Shown: piece after piece, positions 1 to 7,991 of the stretch
Layout of the letters: each line of letters begins with the position of its first letter
Position numbering within the stretch: position 1 is the first letter of the stretch
Assembly: GCA_038207565.1 (NCBI GenBank)
Contig: JBBQZQ010000003.1
Location: 1-64,000, forward strand
Length of the DNA: 64,000 bases
Direction: 5' to 3'
Source: JALZAI01 sp038207565
GTDB taxonomy: Bacteria > Actinomycetota > Actinomycetes > Mycobacteriales > Jatrophihabitantaceae
Translations under genes and position numbers: made by a program
Notes under the pieces: generated by a model
What the model saw: the letters and a program-made list of their open reading frames with translations, nothing else
The model's database searches: none
Told to the model about the DNA's origin: nothing

Positions 1-1
1 C

Positions 2-148
2 TCGTTGGAGGAGGAGCAGGCGCTCTCAACTGCCATCCCCGGTTCCCGGCTCGTCGTTTACGAGGACACGGGTCACCTGGTTCTTTGGGAGCAGCCGGAC
101 CGAGTTGCTCAAGACGCGTCTGACTTCATCGGCGACATGCCCATCTAA
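2..148 (+). CDS. alpha/beta hydrolase, C-terminal end only
   Basis: Only the last 48 residues are inside the window; the start lies upstream. The piece reads IPGSRLVVYEDTGHL followed by LWEQPDRVAQDASDFI and a TAA stop. This is the usual tail of an alpha/beta-hydrolase: the catalytic His sits in the TGH motif, and a final helix carries the P-x-x-V spacing. The nucleophile and acid residues are outside the window, so the substrate cannot be judged. About 100 bp of non-coding DNA separates it from the toxin-antitoxin genes. Confidence 0.7.
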   Translation, partial: SLEEEQALSTAIPGSRLVVYEDTGHLVLWEQPDRVAQDASDFIGDMPI

Positions 149-243
149 CGCGCATAACGCTGAAGTGTTCGTCGGGAATTGCCTTGAAGGCACATCGCCG
201 ATAGGTACCCCGAAACCTGGCGTACAACGCAGGACGCGCGACG

Positions 244-255
244 TACAATGGACTC
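244..255 (+). promoter_or_regulatory. -10 box of leaderless promoter for the AbrB antitoxin
   Basis: TACAAT at 244-249 lies exactly six bases before the ATG at 256. There is no room for a Shine-Dalgarno sequence, so the mRNA probably starts at or next to the start codon. The same geometry recurs at many genes in this window. Confidence 0.55.
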
Positions 256-552
256 ATGAGCGTCGACTACGTCATGACAGTCAGCGGGAACGGGCAGGTG
301 TCGATTCCTGCCGAGGTGCGGGCGCGGTGGCGCGCTGACACGCGAGTCGTCGCCGGCAAGGTTCGGGTCGTTGATCTTGGTGACCGCGTCGTCGTCGCCC
401 CCGTGTTCGAAGATCCGGTCTCAGCGCTGCGGGGCAAGTACGCCGGTCAAGGCCTCAAGGTGGATGACGCACGACGCCGGGGCAGGCGTGAAGAGGACGA
501 CGCCGACCAGCGGAAGCGGGCTCGCAGCGGTTCGCGGCGACGCACCTCGTGA
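256..552 (+). CDS. AbrB/MazE-type antitoxin (VapB family)
   Basis: A 98-residue protein whose first ~50 residues form a SpoVT-AbrB swapped-hairpin DNA-binding domain: the motif GNGQVSIPAEVRARW is the classic start of the fold. The C-terminal half is charged and rich in Arg, Asp and Glu, as expected for the toxin-binding tail. It overlaps the following PIN toxin gene by four bases (GTGA), which is typical of a coupled toxin-antitoxin operon. By family it should neutralise the toxin and repress its own promoter. The start is fixed by a -10 box six bases upstream. Confidence 0.85.
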   Translation: MSVDYVMTVSGNGQVSIPAEVRARWRADTRVVAGKVRVVDLGDRVVVAPVFEDPVSALRGKYAGQGLKVDDARRRGRREEDDADQRKRARSGSRRRTS

Positions 553-983
553 CGCTGCTTGATGCGTACGCGGTCATCGGCTTCCTCGCAGATGAACCAA
601 TCGCAGACGACGTCGACCAGCTGATGCGCCGAGGTGGGTGCCGCATCACCACTCTCGGCCTGGCCGAGGTGATCGACCGGATGACTCGTCTCTACGACGC
701 AGAGCCGGACGGGATCGCCGTCGACATCGCCACGCTTGGCCTTGAGTCGCCCATTCCGCTCGACGCAGCGACCAGCGTGCTGGCGGGACGGTTACGCGCG
801 CAGCACTACCACCGCACGACTCGCGCCGTGAGCATGGCCGATTGTGTGCTGGCCGCCGCGGCCCAGGCCGCCGGCGAGCCGGTGGCGACGTCCGACCCGC
901 ATCTGCTCGGCCTCTGTCACGACGAGGGCATCCCCGCCAGGTCATTGCCGGGCTCGGATGGGTCGGTCTGGTCACCGTCGTGA
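549..983 (+). CDS. vapC: PIN-domain ribonuclease toxin (VapC family)
   Basis: A 144-residue PIN-domain protein starting at a GTG that overlaps the antitoxin stop. All four acidic residues of the PIN active site are present: D5 in LLDAYAVI, E40 in GLAEV, D98 in SMADCV and D116 in ATSDPHL. VapC toxins are Mg-dependent endoribonucleases that cleave tRNA or rRNA and arrest translation; the exact RNA target cannot be read from the sequence. Intact length and intact catalytic residues suggest a functional toxin paired with the upstream AbrB-type antitoxin. Confidence 0.88.
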   Translation: MTLLDAYAVIGFLADEPIADDVDQLMRRGGCRITTLGLAEVIDRMTRLYDAEPDGIAVDIATLGLESPIPLDAATSVLAGRLRAQHYHRTTRAVSMADCVLAAAAQAAGEPVATSDPHLLGLCHDEGIPARSLPGSDGSVWSPS

Positions 984-1067
984 GCGTTGGACCGGGTGAA
1001 GCCGCGATGAGGGGTCTCCGCGAAGTCGCTCCCGAACCTGCCAACTAGTGTGGCTGCACTTGTGGCT

Positions 1068-1349
1068 ATGACTGTCGACCCGTCGATGCCGCTTCGCGAC
1101 GTCAAGAACCGCCTGTCGGAAGTCGTTGACCATGTCGAGCGTGAGCACGACCGCGTGGTCATCACCAAACACGGCAGGCGAGCGGCTGTGGTCATCAGCG
1201 TCGACGACCTGGAGTCGCTGGAAGAAACGCTCGACGTCATGGCTCGTCCGAGGCTGCTGGCCCAGATCCGTGACAGCCTGGCTGAGGTGCAGACCGCAGA
1301 TGCACCGATTCTCACGAAGGACCAGGCGCAGGCCTTATTGACGGGCTGA
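1068..1349 (+). CDS. Phd/YefM-type antitoxin
   Basis: About 93 residues with the Phd/YefM pattern: MPLRDVKNRLSEVVDHV at the N terminus, then VVITKHGRRAAVVIS and DDLESLEETLDVM. This is the dimeric DNA-binding half, followed by a flexible tail (from about residue 65) that wraps the toxin. A GTG at 1050 would add six residues; I chose the ATG because family members start just before this motif. The stop is followed by one base and then the GTG of the RelE-type toxin, so the two are a translationally coupled toxin-antitoxin unit. Confidence 0.85.
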   Translation: MTVDPSMPLRDVKNRLSEVVDHVEREHDRVVITKHGRRAAVVISVDDLESLEETLDVMARPRLLAQIRDSLAEVQTADAPILTKDQAQALLTG

Positions 1350-1350
1350 T

Positions 1351-1617
1351 GTGGCCTACGAAATCGCGTGGACGCCGACGGCACAACGAACTCTGCGGAA
1401 GGTCCCGACCAAGGTCGCGCACGCGGTCGTTGAGTTCGTCTACCGGCCGTTGGCCGAGAATCCACGGCGTGTCGGCAAGACGCTGCGGCTTGAACTGGCC
1501 GGGCTGCACAGTGCGCGCCGCGGCGACTTTCGCGTCATCTATCGCATCGACGAGGAAGCCGACCGGGTTGACGTCGTCGCGATCGAGCACCGACGCGACG
1601 CCTATCGTCAACGCTGA
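1351..1617 (+). CDS. RelE/ParE-family toxin
   Basis: An 88-residue protein of the RelE superfamily. It has the expected layout: YEIAWTPTAQRTLRKVP at the start, a helical hairpin with the Arg-rich segment RRVGKTLRLELAGLHSAR, and the strand GDFRVIYRID near residue 60, which carries the Arg that RelE enzymes use in ribosome-dependent mRNA cleavage. It directly follows the Phd-type antitoxin. About 290 bp with no gene follow; that stretch contains a GAGCTAGCC repeat near 1794 and 1813 and nothing else I can name. Confidence 0.87.
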   Translation: MAYEIAWTPTAQRTLRKVPTKVAHAVVEFVYRPLAENPRRVGKTLRLELAGLHSARRGDFRVIYRIDEEADRVDVVAIEHRRDAYRQR

Positions 1618-1909
1618 GCACACCATGATGCTTCGAGCGTTGGACCCGAGCCGGGTCAACAGCCGTGATCCAGTAATTCACGTCCGCGCGAGTTGCTGGA
1701 TCGGTGTTGACGCTCGAGCCGTTGGGGTGACCAGATCGGACGGAGTTGCGATCGGCCATTGCGGTTGTGCAGCATCCGCCGCTGATCGCGGTTGAGCTAG
1801 CCGACATCACAGCGAGCTAGCCCACCCGGCGGCGGTGTCGTCTTTGCTCGTGCTTCAAACGGGGACGGAGTTTCGGGTGCTCGTGCTGGTCGCGTGAGAA
1901 GGTCATGCT

Positions 1910-2833
1910 GTGGCGATCCCCGACTACCAATCGTTGATGAGGCCGGTTCTCGAGGTCCTCGCGGACACCGACACGCTGGCCATGCGTGACTTGACCGAGC
2001 GAATCTCGCTGAAGCTCAACCTCTCCGACGATGAACGCCGCGAGACCATCACGTCGGGAATGAGCCTGGTCGCCAACCGAGTCCACTGGTCGGTGACCTA
2101 CCTGTTCAAGGCGAAGGCGGTGGACCGACCACAGCGCGGGCACGTTCAGATCACCCAACGCGGCCGCGAGCTCCTCGGGGAGGGCGGCGAAATTCGTAAC
2201 ACAACCTTGGAGCAGTTTCCCGAGTACCGGGAGTTCTACGACAAGTACCGGAGCAGTAAGGGCCGCGCCAGTACGGCAGCATCACCCGCCCCGACAAGCG
2301 AGGTGGACGAGAAAGATGAGTCGCCCGACGACCTGATCGCACGAGCCGAGGCTGACGCGAAGGCCGTGCTGGCCACCGAGTTGTTGGAGAAGGTCCGCTC
2401 GATCCACTACTCCGACTTTGAGCGGTTGGTGCTGACGCTGCTCGGCGCAATGGGCTACGGCGGTCTCGGCGAGCACCTGCACACGGGCCAGAGCAACGAC
2501 AAAGGACTCGACGGGATCATCACCGAGGACAAACTCGGTCTCGATCGCATATACGTGCAGGCCAAGCGCTACGGCGATGGGAATACGGTCGGTCCGGAAC
2601 AGATTCGCGGATTCCTTGGCGCGATGTTGGGCAAGGGCGACCGCGGCGTGTTCCTGACCGCGAGCACTTTCACTAAGGGCGCTCGCGAGGCTGCGACCGG
2701 CGTACCTGCGCGGGTGGTGTTGATCGACGGAGAAGAGCTGGTCGAGTTGATGATCGACCACGGGGTCGGCGTTGAACCGGTCCGGGTGGCGACGCTCCAC
2801 CGCATCAACGAAGACTTCTTCGACGCGCTTTGA
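1910..2833 (+). CDS. mrr: Mrr-type restriction endonuclease (type IV)
   Basis: A 307-residue protein with the two-part Mrr architecture. Residues ~5-90 are a winged-helix Mrr_N domain (DYQSLMRPVLEVL, then VHWSVTYLFKAK and GHVQITQRGREL). A Ser/Pro/Asp-rich linker follows (~115-145), then a PD-(D/E)xK nuclease domain from ~155. The catalytic signature is visible as D201 in KGLDGII and Q217-A-K219 in VQAKRYG. Family members cut DNA carrying modified bases in a methylation-dependent way. It stands alone between two toxin-antitoxin pairs, with no methyltransferase nearby, which fits a type IV defence role on a mobile island. Confidence 0.9.
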   Translation: MAIPDYQSLMRPVLEVLADTDTLAMRDLTERISLKLNLSDDERRETITSGMSLVANRVHWSVTYLFKAKAVDRPQRGHVQITQRGRELLGEGGEIRNTTLEQFPEYREFYDKYRSSKGRASTAASPAPTSEVDEKDESPDDLIARAEADAKAVLATELLEKVRSIHYSDFERLVLTLLGAMGYGGLGEHLHTGQSNDKGLDGIITEDKLGLDRIYVQAKRYGDGNTVGPEQIRGFLGAMLGKGDRGVFLTASTFTKGAREAATGVPARVVLIDGEELVELMIDHGVGVEPVRVATLHRINEDFFDAL

Positions 2834-2967
2834 GCCGGCAGATGGATCGGTGAACAACCTCGATGTGATCGCCGCGGGCCACGCACCTCTGACTCTGCGC
2901 GCCGCGTTGTGTAGCGAAGACGATCAGCCGAATTGACGGGTGGGCGAGCGGGCTCACTCAGATTGGC

Positions 2968-2979
2968 TACACTGTAGTC
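2968..2979 (+). promoter_or_regulatory. -10 box of leaderless promoter for the third antitoxin
   Basis: TACACT at 2968-2973 is followed by six bases and then the ATG at 2980. No Shine-Dalgarno sequence fits between them, so a leaderless transcript is likely. Confidence 0.5.
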
Positions 2980-3426
2980 ATGAGTAGTTCCTCGCCGCGG
3001 TCGATCCGCTTCGATGGACAAGTGAACGCGCGCCTGTCGGCCTACGTCGCTCGGCATCCGGGATCGTCAGGGTCCTCGGTAGCGAACCAGTTCGTCGATG
3101 AGGCGATGCGCATGGACGAGCACCCGAGCGTCTTGTTCCGTGACGGTCGGACGGGTCGGCGGGCGGTGCTCGTCGGCGGCCCGGACGTGCGTGATGTGAT
3201 CCGCGCGGTGAAGTCGGCACGAGTGGCCGAACCCGACCTGGATGCGACCGACGTCGTGGCGCTCGTCGAGGCGAACACGGGTGTGCCGGCGCGGCTGATC
3301 GATTTGGCGGTGCGCTACTGGTCGAGCTACCCCGACGAGATCGACGTGTGGATCGCCAATGCCAACGCTTTCGAGGCTGAGGCAGTCGCGGCGTGGGAGC
3401 GCCAACAGGAATTGCTTGCACCGTGA
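2980..3426 (+). CDS. antitoxin, VapB45-like (partner of a DUF5615 toxin)
   Basis: A 148-residue protein with a short ribbon-helix-helix-like N terminus (SIRFDGQVNARLSAYVAR, then SSVANQFVDEAMRM). The segment VLFRDGRTGRRAVLVGGPDV is known from antitoxins paired with DUF5615 PIN-like proteins. The C-terminal half, LVEANTGVPARLIDLAVRYW, resembles the DUF433-type helical domain. It sits 58 bp upstream of a DUF5615 toxin gene on the same strand. The assignment rests on this domain pairing rather than on a catalytic signature. Confidence 0.7.
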   Translation: MSSSSPRSIRFDGQVNARLSAYVARHPGSSGSSVANQFVDEAMRMDEHPSVLFRDGRTGRRAVLVGGPDVRDVIRAVKSARVAEPDLDATDVVALVEANTGVPARLIDLAVRYWSSYPDEIDVWIANANAFEAEAVAAWERQQELLAP

Positions 3427-3484
3427 GCGACGCTCGCGCGGCGAGCGATCGACGCTGGCTGCGCCGGCAGAGGAGCTCGAGGCC

Positions 3485-3850
3485 GTGACGGCGCTGCTGC
3501 TCGATGAGATGTTGAGTGGCGCGATCGCCGAGCAACTGCGCGCTCGCGACATCGACGCTGTCGCCGTCGTAGAGAACGCCGAGCTGATCGGGACACCCGA
3601 CGAGGAGCTGCTCGTTCACGCCGCAACGCAGGAGCGCGTGATCGTCACAGCGAACGTCGCCGACTTCGCTGCCATCGCCACCGACTGGCGCGCCGCCGGT
3701 CGTGGGCATGCTGGCCTCGTCTACGTGACCAGCCGGGCGTTCCCGCAGGATCGGTCGTTCATCGGCGCGATCGTGTCCTCGCTTCTCGCGCTTCACGACT
3801 CTGGCAGCCTCCCTCCACCCAGCACCGAGACCTTCCTGCGCCGTACCTGA
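3485..3850 (+). CDS. DUF5615 PIN-like toxin
   Basis: About 121 residues starting at a GTG with GAGGAG 9-14 bases upstream. The start LLLDEMLSGAIAEQLRARDIDAVAV and the later HAATQERVIVTANVADF are the two hallmark blocks of the DUF5615 PIN-like family. Acidic residues D7, D39/E40 and D60 are candidate metal ligands; the second block has Asn where many PIN toxins have Asp. It pairs with the antitoxin just upstream and is the third toxin-antitoxin unit in 3 kb. An in-frame extension upstream of the GTG exists, but it overlaps the antitoxin and reads as low-complexity Arg/Ser. Confidence 0.72.
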   Translation: MTALLLDEMLSGAIAEQLRARDIDAVAVVENAELIGTPDEELLVHAATQERVIVTANVADFAAIATDWRAAGRGHAGLVYVTSRAFPQDRSFIGAIVSSLLALHDSGSLPPPSTETFLRRT

Positions 3851-5360
3851 TCGAAATCACCGTCGATAAACGCCGTCAATAACAACTGTCGTAAACTCGA
3901 CGCGCTGCTCGCCCGCGACCAGATCCGCATCTACGCCAGCGACACCGATCGGGTCGCAGCGCTCGCTCAGCACGCCGGCCGCCAGCAAGACATCGCCACC
4001 GTCGTGGTCGCGGACACCAACGAACAAGTCGGCCCGCTCAATGACGCCGTCCGCGCCGAACTCGTCGCGGCCGGAGAAGTGGACGATACCCACACCACCG
4101 CCGGCCACACCTCACGCATCAGCGCCGGTGACCGTCACGGGCGAGTGTGGCGAGCGCGTCCTGCCTGCCGGTTACGTGCGTCAGCATGTCGAGCTCGGCT
4201 ACGCCAGCACGGTGCACGGTGCACGGTGTGCAGGGCGACACCACCACCGCGGGGCACCTGGCCGTGGGGGAGCACACCAGCGCGGCGTCGGCCTACGTGG
4301 GCATGACCCGCGGCCGCACCGCCAACGCCGCTCACCTCGTCGCCGACTCTGTCGCCGACGCGAGGGAACAGTGGGTCGCCGTCTTCGCCCGTGACCGCGC
4401 CGACCTCGGCCCCGCCCACGCGGCAGAACTGGCGGCCCGGGAGGCGGAGCGCTACGCCCGACTCCGCCCGCTCGAACATGTCCTGGGGGAGTTGCGTGAC
4501 GCCTGGACGACCGAGACCAACGCGCAGACCCGCCTCGACGACGCCCAGCATCGACGTGACTTGTTGCGCGACATCGTCGCCATCACCGAACAGCGTGACG
4601 CCGTCGTTGCGGCCCTCCACGACGACTTGGACAAGACGCGACGGGCGGCGGACAACACTGCCGCGCAGCTTCGGCCGCTCGAATCGGTCGTCACCGGCAA
4701 CGCTGAGGCTCTCGCCGCGGCGCTGAAATCCGAGTGGGAGGCGCAACGGCAGCCCGCCCGCGATGCCGCGCAGACAGTCCGAGCCGGCAGCGGCCGACTC
4801 GGACAACGCCGCGCCGCCGTCCGCGATGCACGGGAACACCTCGAAGGATGGGCGCAGACCTGGCGGCCCTACCTTCCCGCCATGCCGGCCGACCCCGGCC
4901 AGGTCATCAGCTTCGCCGCCTGGTTCGACGACTTGCCACGACACCACGCGAGTTTCGATGCCTACGCCCGCGCCGCTGTTGAGCACGCCCACCCCGACTA
5001 CCTGGTCGTACGGGAGGCGGCGCAGCACGCGAGCCAGGTCAAGAGCGTGGCGTGGCACGAGTGGCGCGAGACCCCACGGCACTACTCCATGGCGCTGCAG
5101 CACTACGGCAATCTCGGGACCGTCGACGACCCGCATGGTTACCTTGCTCAGGTCGAACGAGCCATCGGCACCGACACAGCCGAACTGGCGAGGGCGCGCA
5201 GCCAGATCGCTGCGTTGCGCGCCGAACCGACCCTCCCGGCCCCACCAGTCGACGTCGTCGACCTTTCCCGCACAACGCGGGAAGTCGACCGCGAGCAGCA
5301 CGCTTCGTGGCAGGCCGTCCGCGCACTCACCGAGCATGAAGAGAGGCTTGGATTCGCGCC
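3851..5360 (+). pseudogene. decayed MobF-family relaxase/helicase (TraA/TrwC-like), C-terminal part
   Basis: The helicase half of a MobF conjugative relaxase can be read in pieces. From ~3893 one frame gives the segment ending TVVVADTNEQVGPLNDAVRAE and then AGHTSRISAGDR. It jumps without the middle of the helicase to VLPAGYVRQHVELGYAS at about 4155-4200. It then loses frame inside a run of GCACGGT copies (4205-4230) and resumes as GVQGDTTTAGHLAVG and AYVGMTRGR, the RecD-like motif VI. The long Ala/Arg/Glu-rich helical tail continues to ~5360. There is no relaxase N-terminal domain and no start codon. So: a transfer gene broken by an internal deletion and at least one frameshift. Confidence 0.72.
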
Positions 5361-5362
5361 AC

Positions 5363-5464
5363 GTGTACTGGGCAGCTCTGAAGGCGCTGCACGCGGACCG
5401 GACGCCGATCACCGCCACGATCGACGTGATCGCCAGCACCTCGGCCGGCGGGATCACGGCGTCT
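5363..5464 (+). pseudogene. possible patatin-like phospholipase fragment
   Basis: In the frame starting at 5363 the DNA reads VYWAALKALHADRTP followed by DVIASTSAGGI. This resembles the nucleophile elbow of patatin-like proteins (consensus DVIxGTSAGGI), except that the first Gly of G-x-S-x-G is Ser. Nothing patatin-like extends beyond about 100 bp. It lies directly after the relaxase fossil, in a different frame, as if a second gene had been truncated there. From 5465 to the next gene at 5618 I see nothing recognisable. A chance resemblance is possible. Confidence 0.3.
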
Positions 5465-5617
5465 CCGGGGCGAGCCCGCACACCGAGCAGGTTCGCCAAG
5501 CGTCCTGGCTTGATCTGGCTCGAGCGACCCGGTTGGGGGAGCAACCAGGTGCATCTGTTCGGTCTGCCCGCGCAACGCAACCACTCGACTCGCTCCCCCG
5601 AACCAGCGGGAGCCCCT

Positions 5618-6892
5618 TCATTCGGGTCGATTGCAGGACACGCCCAGGCAGTCCGGTTGGGGTGTGTTGCCGTGTGCGATGTTGCCCCCGCCGTCCACGG
5701 TTCCGTCGACAACCCAGATTCCGTGGTTTCGGTTGGAGTTGGCGACGTTGGCCTTCAGGACGTTGCCGGTGGAGTCTCCGGGCTGGTCCTCGTATACGGC
5801 GACGCCGACATCGAGGTTCCGGTTCGCCACATTGCCGCGCACCATGTTGCCCGTCACGGCGAAGAGGATGATGCCGCCGCCGTCACCGGGGCTGCCCTGA
5901 TTCGCATTGGCAACGTTGCCGACGATGACGTTGTCGTTCGCACGGCTACTGACCACGATCCCGACATGAGTGTTGTGGCTGGCATCGTTGTGCTCGATGC
6001 GGTTTCCGGTGGAAACGTTCTGGCCGCCTTCCAGGTCGATACCGGCCCCGTTCCCATGGGCACGGTTAGCGCTCACCCGGCTGTTCATCAGGTCGAACAT
6101 GAACAGGCCCGTGTCGCGGTTGCCCGTCAGGCTGTTGCTCTTGATCCGGGCACCGGAGATTGCTCCGACCACCAGTCCGTCGCTGACGTTGTTGCTGGCG
6201 TGGTTGAAGGCAAGGACGGTGCCATCGGAGCCCGAGTTCACCTCGATTCCCTGGTTCTGGTTCCCATCCAGTGCATTAGCGATGACCCGTGTTCGGGGAG
6301 AAGCGAAGACGAACATGCCATTGAAGGCGTTGTTGAATATGCGGTTCCTGACGACCGTGGTCCCCGCCGAGAACAACACGTCCACCCCGTCGGACTGGAA
6401 TGCGGACACATCGTTCGTCACCGTATTGGCAAGGACCAGGGTGTTCGGTGAGTCCTTGACCAGCACACCGGCCGAGGCGTTGTTTTCCACGCCCCCGGCG
6501 CCGATCTTGCGGATCGTCAAGTGGCTCACCGTGCTGCGCGGCGCGCCACGCAGACCCACTCCGTTGAGGAAGAAGTTCTCAATAGTCCCGTGCTGGATGC
6601 GGACCCCGCGGTGACCATCGTCGGCGATGCCCTCGCTCCCGGCCGCGTTCACACCGCTGATCGAGTGCCCCGCGAGGTCGACCGTGATGTTGTCCGCACC
6701 GATCACCAAGCCGTCACCGGAGCAGCCGACCAGGCTGTTCGCGAGTCGAATGCTGGAGGTGAGCGTCTGTCCGCACCTCGCCACCGTCGACATTGGGGCC
6801 GCACGAGCAGCCACCGGCGCGGCCCAAGCCGCCAAGGTCAGACTCGCGACGGAGAAGAAGTTAGTCAAATGGCTCCTACGCAAGATGATCAA
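5618..6892 (-). CDS. secreted right-handed parallel beta-helix protein (NosD-like)
   Basis: A 424-residue protein with a Sec signal peptide (MIILRRSHLTNFF, hydrophobic core LTLAAWAAPVAARA, cleavage near AARA-A). The rest is a succession of ~22-residue beta-helix coils of the NosD/periplasmic copper-binding type, recognisable by repeated G-x-x-x-x-x-N and NT-V/NxV motifs such as GIEVNSGSDGTVLAFNHASNN and NVIVGNVANAN. Two Cys near the C terminus (CLGVSC) and two near the N terminus may form disulfides. This fold often binds or cleaves polysaccharide, but I see no clear catalytic triad, so no enzymatic role is claimed. It stands alone with no operon partner. Confidence 0.8.
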   Translation of the reverse strand: MIILRRSHLTNFFSVASLTLAAWAAPVAARAAPMSTVARCGQTLTSSIRLANSLVGCSGDGLVIGADNITVDLAGHSISGVNAAGSEGIADDGHRGVRIQHGTIENFFLNGVGLRGAPRSTVSHLTIRKIGAGGVENNASAGVLVKDSPNTLVLANTVTNDVSAFQSDGVDVLFSAGTTVVRNRIFNNAFNGMFVFASPRTRVIANALDGNQNQGIEVNSGSDGTVLAFNHASNNVSDGLVVGAISGARIKSNSLTGNRDTGLFMFDLMNSRVSANRAHGNGAGIDLEGGQNVSTGNRIEHNDASHNTHVGIVVSSRANDNVIVGNVANANQGSPGDGGGIILFAVTGNMVRGNVANRNLDVGVAVYEDQPGDSTGNVLKANVANSNRNHGIWVVDGTVDGGGNIAHGNTPQPDCLGVSCNRPE

Positions 6893-7408
6893 CCCCCGTG
6901 ATCGGTGAAACCAGACGCTGTTCGCGCTGAGGGTGTTTTACACCTACGCGCGAACCCGCACCACTGTTTAAAGCCGCGCGTACGCACGAGAGAGTCCCGC
7001 CGAGTGGTGTACATCGGGTTACTGATCACGGCGGCCCGGAGTGTCGTCGGATGTGAGCCCCGGTGTGCCTGACGACGCGGCATGTTCGAACCAGCCGCCC
7101 CTAGACCCTCGGGCTGTCGACACGGTCACCGCCGTCAATCGGGACCTCAGTCAGCCGATATTCAAACCAGCGGTCAGAACAGGTAACCCAACAGCGACAG
7201 GGCAGCGGCAAGGCCAGGCGCCCGAGGCGTGCAACCTCGATGAACACCGGCTCTACTTGAGGAGCTGACTGGATTCGACCCCTGATCCCTCGATGCAACC
7301 AACCTGCAGCTTCGACCGCTGATCTCGGGTAACCAACCCGTGGATCCGCCACGCATATCGACAGCGTGGCGCATCCGGCAAAGGCACACGCCGGCGCGTC
7401 CATAGTTG

Positions 7409-7453
7409 TCGGCGTAATGCCGAGGTCGGCATTACGCCGATCATGCCGACCTC
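7409..7453. repeat. nested inverted repeats forming two mutually exclusive hairpins
   Basis: TCGGCGTAATGCCGA at 7409-7423 and its exact complement at 7426-7440 make a perfect 15-bp palindrome with a 2-base centre. The right half also contains GAGGTCGGCAT (7422-7432), which is exactly complementary to ATGCCGACCTC at 7443-7453. The two stems share sequence, so only one can form at a time. Confidence 0.8.
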
Positions 7454-7457
7454 GTGG

Positions 7458-7521
7458 TTATGCCGACCCCGATGCTGGACCGGCTGAAGGCAATCCGGTG
7501 CGCGTGAGCCGGTCGGCATAA
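7458..7521. repeat. inverted repeat TTATGCCGACC / GGTCGGCATAA
   Basis: An 11-bp arm at 7458-7468 has its exact complement at 7511-7521, 42 bases apart. It uses the same core as the palindromes on either side and belongs to the same local repeat family. Confidence 0.65.
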
Positions 7522-7657
7522 TCCGGCGCCCTGGGCTGAGCCTCCTTGGCCGGCTCGGAGAGAAAGAGAAGCGTGTGTCGTACGCGGTAACGGATTTTGG
7601 CGGCGCGGATCTGCGGGCAGTTCCTGGGGTGGGAGGTCGAGCCTTCCTCGGCCCGCC

Positions 7658-7741
7658 ACCGTTATGCCGACCTCCCCCCGTCCGGATTCGTTGTGCCGCA
7701 GGGAGATTCCGGTCGAGTCGGCATAACGGTGAGGTCGGCAT
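7658..7741. repeat. inverted repeat ACCGTTATGCCGAC / GTCGGCATAACGGT plus a further copy
   Basis: A 14-bp arm at 7658-7671 is exactly complementary to 7717-7730. A further GAGGTCGGCAT copy follows at 7731-7741. Counting all arms, the GTCGGCAT core occurs at least seven times in either orientation between 7405 and 7745. Confidence 0.65.
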
Positions 7742-7903
7742 GATCGGCGATCGCGGGTGCGCTGGCGGGCGTAGACGCAGCCATGCCTATGGCCGAGTGA
7801 ATCGAACAGCCGCGTTCGCACGGGTGTAACCGCATTCGTCACGTGAAATCGAACAGGAACGCGAGCGGGGTCTCAAGCAGCGAAACAAGCACGCAAGCTT
7901 GAT

Positions 7904-7929
7904 CCCGATGTGTACCCGATGTGTACCCG
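7904..7929. repeat. 11-bp tandem repeat, possible integrase arm site
   Basis: CCCGATGTGTA is present twice in tandem (7904-7914 and 7915-7925), followed by CCCG. Short direct repeats close to a tRNA 3' end are what arm-type integrase binding sites of an integrated element look like. That reading is inference, because no integrase gene is present. Confidence 0.45.
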
Positions 7930-7972
7930 TGGTCTATTTCGTGATCATGGAACTAGTCCAGAAACGACTGCG

Positions 7973-7991
7973 GGCCCCGTAATACGGGACC
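7973..7991 (-). terminator. possible terminator downstream of tRNA-Arg
   Basis: GGCCCCGTA and TACGGGACC flank a single base and are complementary apart from one wobble pair. This gives a GC-rich hairpin 8 bases beyond the encoded CCA of the tRNA. There is no T tract, as is common in actinobacteria. Confidence 0.35.

Noticed and set aside
4135..5712. 525-codon reverse frame across the relaxase fossil
   Set aside because: The forward strand carries recognisable relaxase motifs in this interval; the reverse frame has none and overlaps the beta-helix gene.
7254..7345. Possible tRNA fragment (GGATTCGACCCCTGATCCC)
   Set aside because: Resembles a T-arm at first sight, but no acceptor or anticodon stems can be built around it.
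7405..7745. CRISPR array
   Set aside because: Repeats are inverted, of differing length and irregularly spaced; no cas genes are present.
7441..7842. 133-codon reverse frame in the repeat region
   Set aside because: Arg-rich translation with no motifs; it covers inverted repeats, which constrain the DNA rather than a protein.
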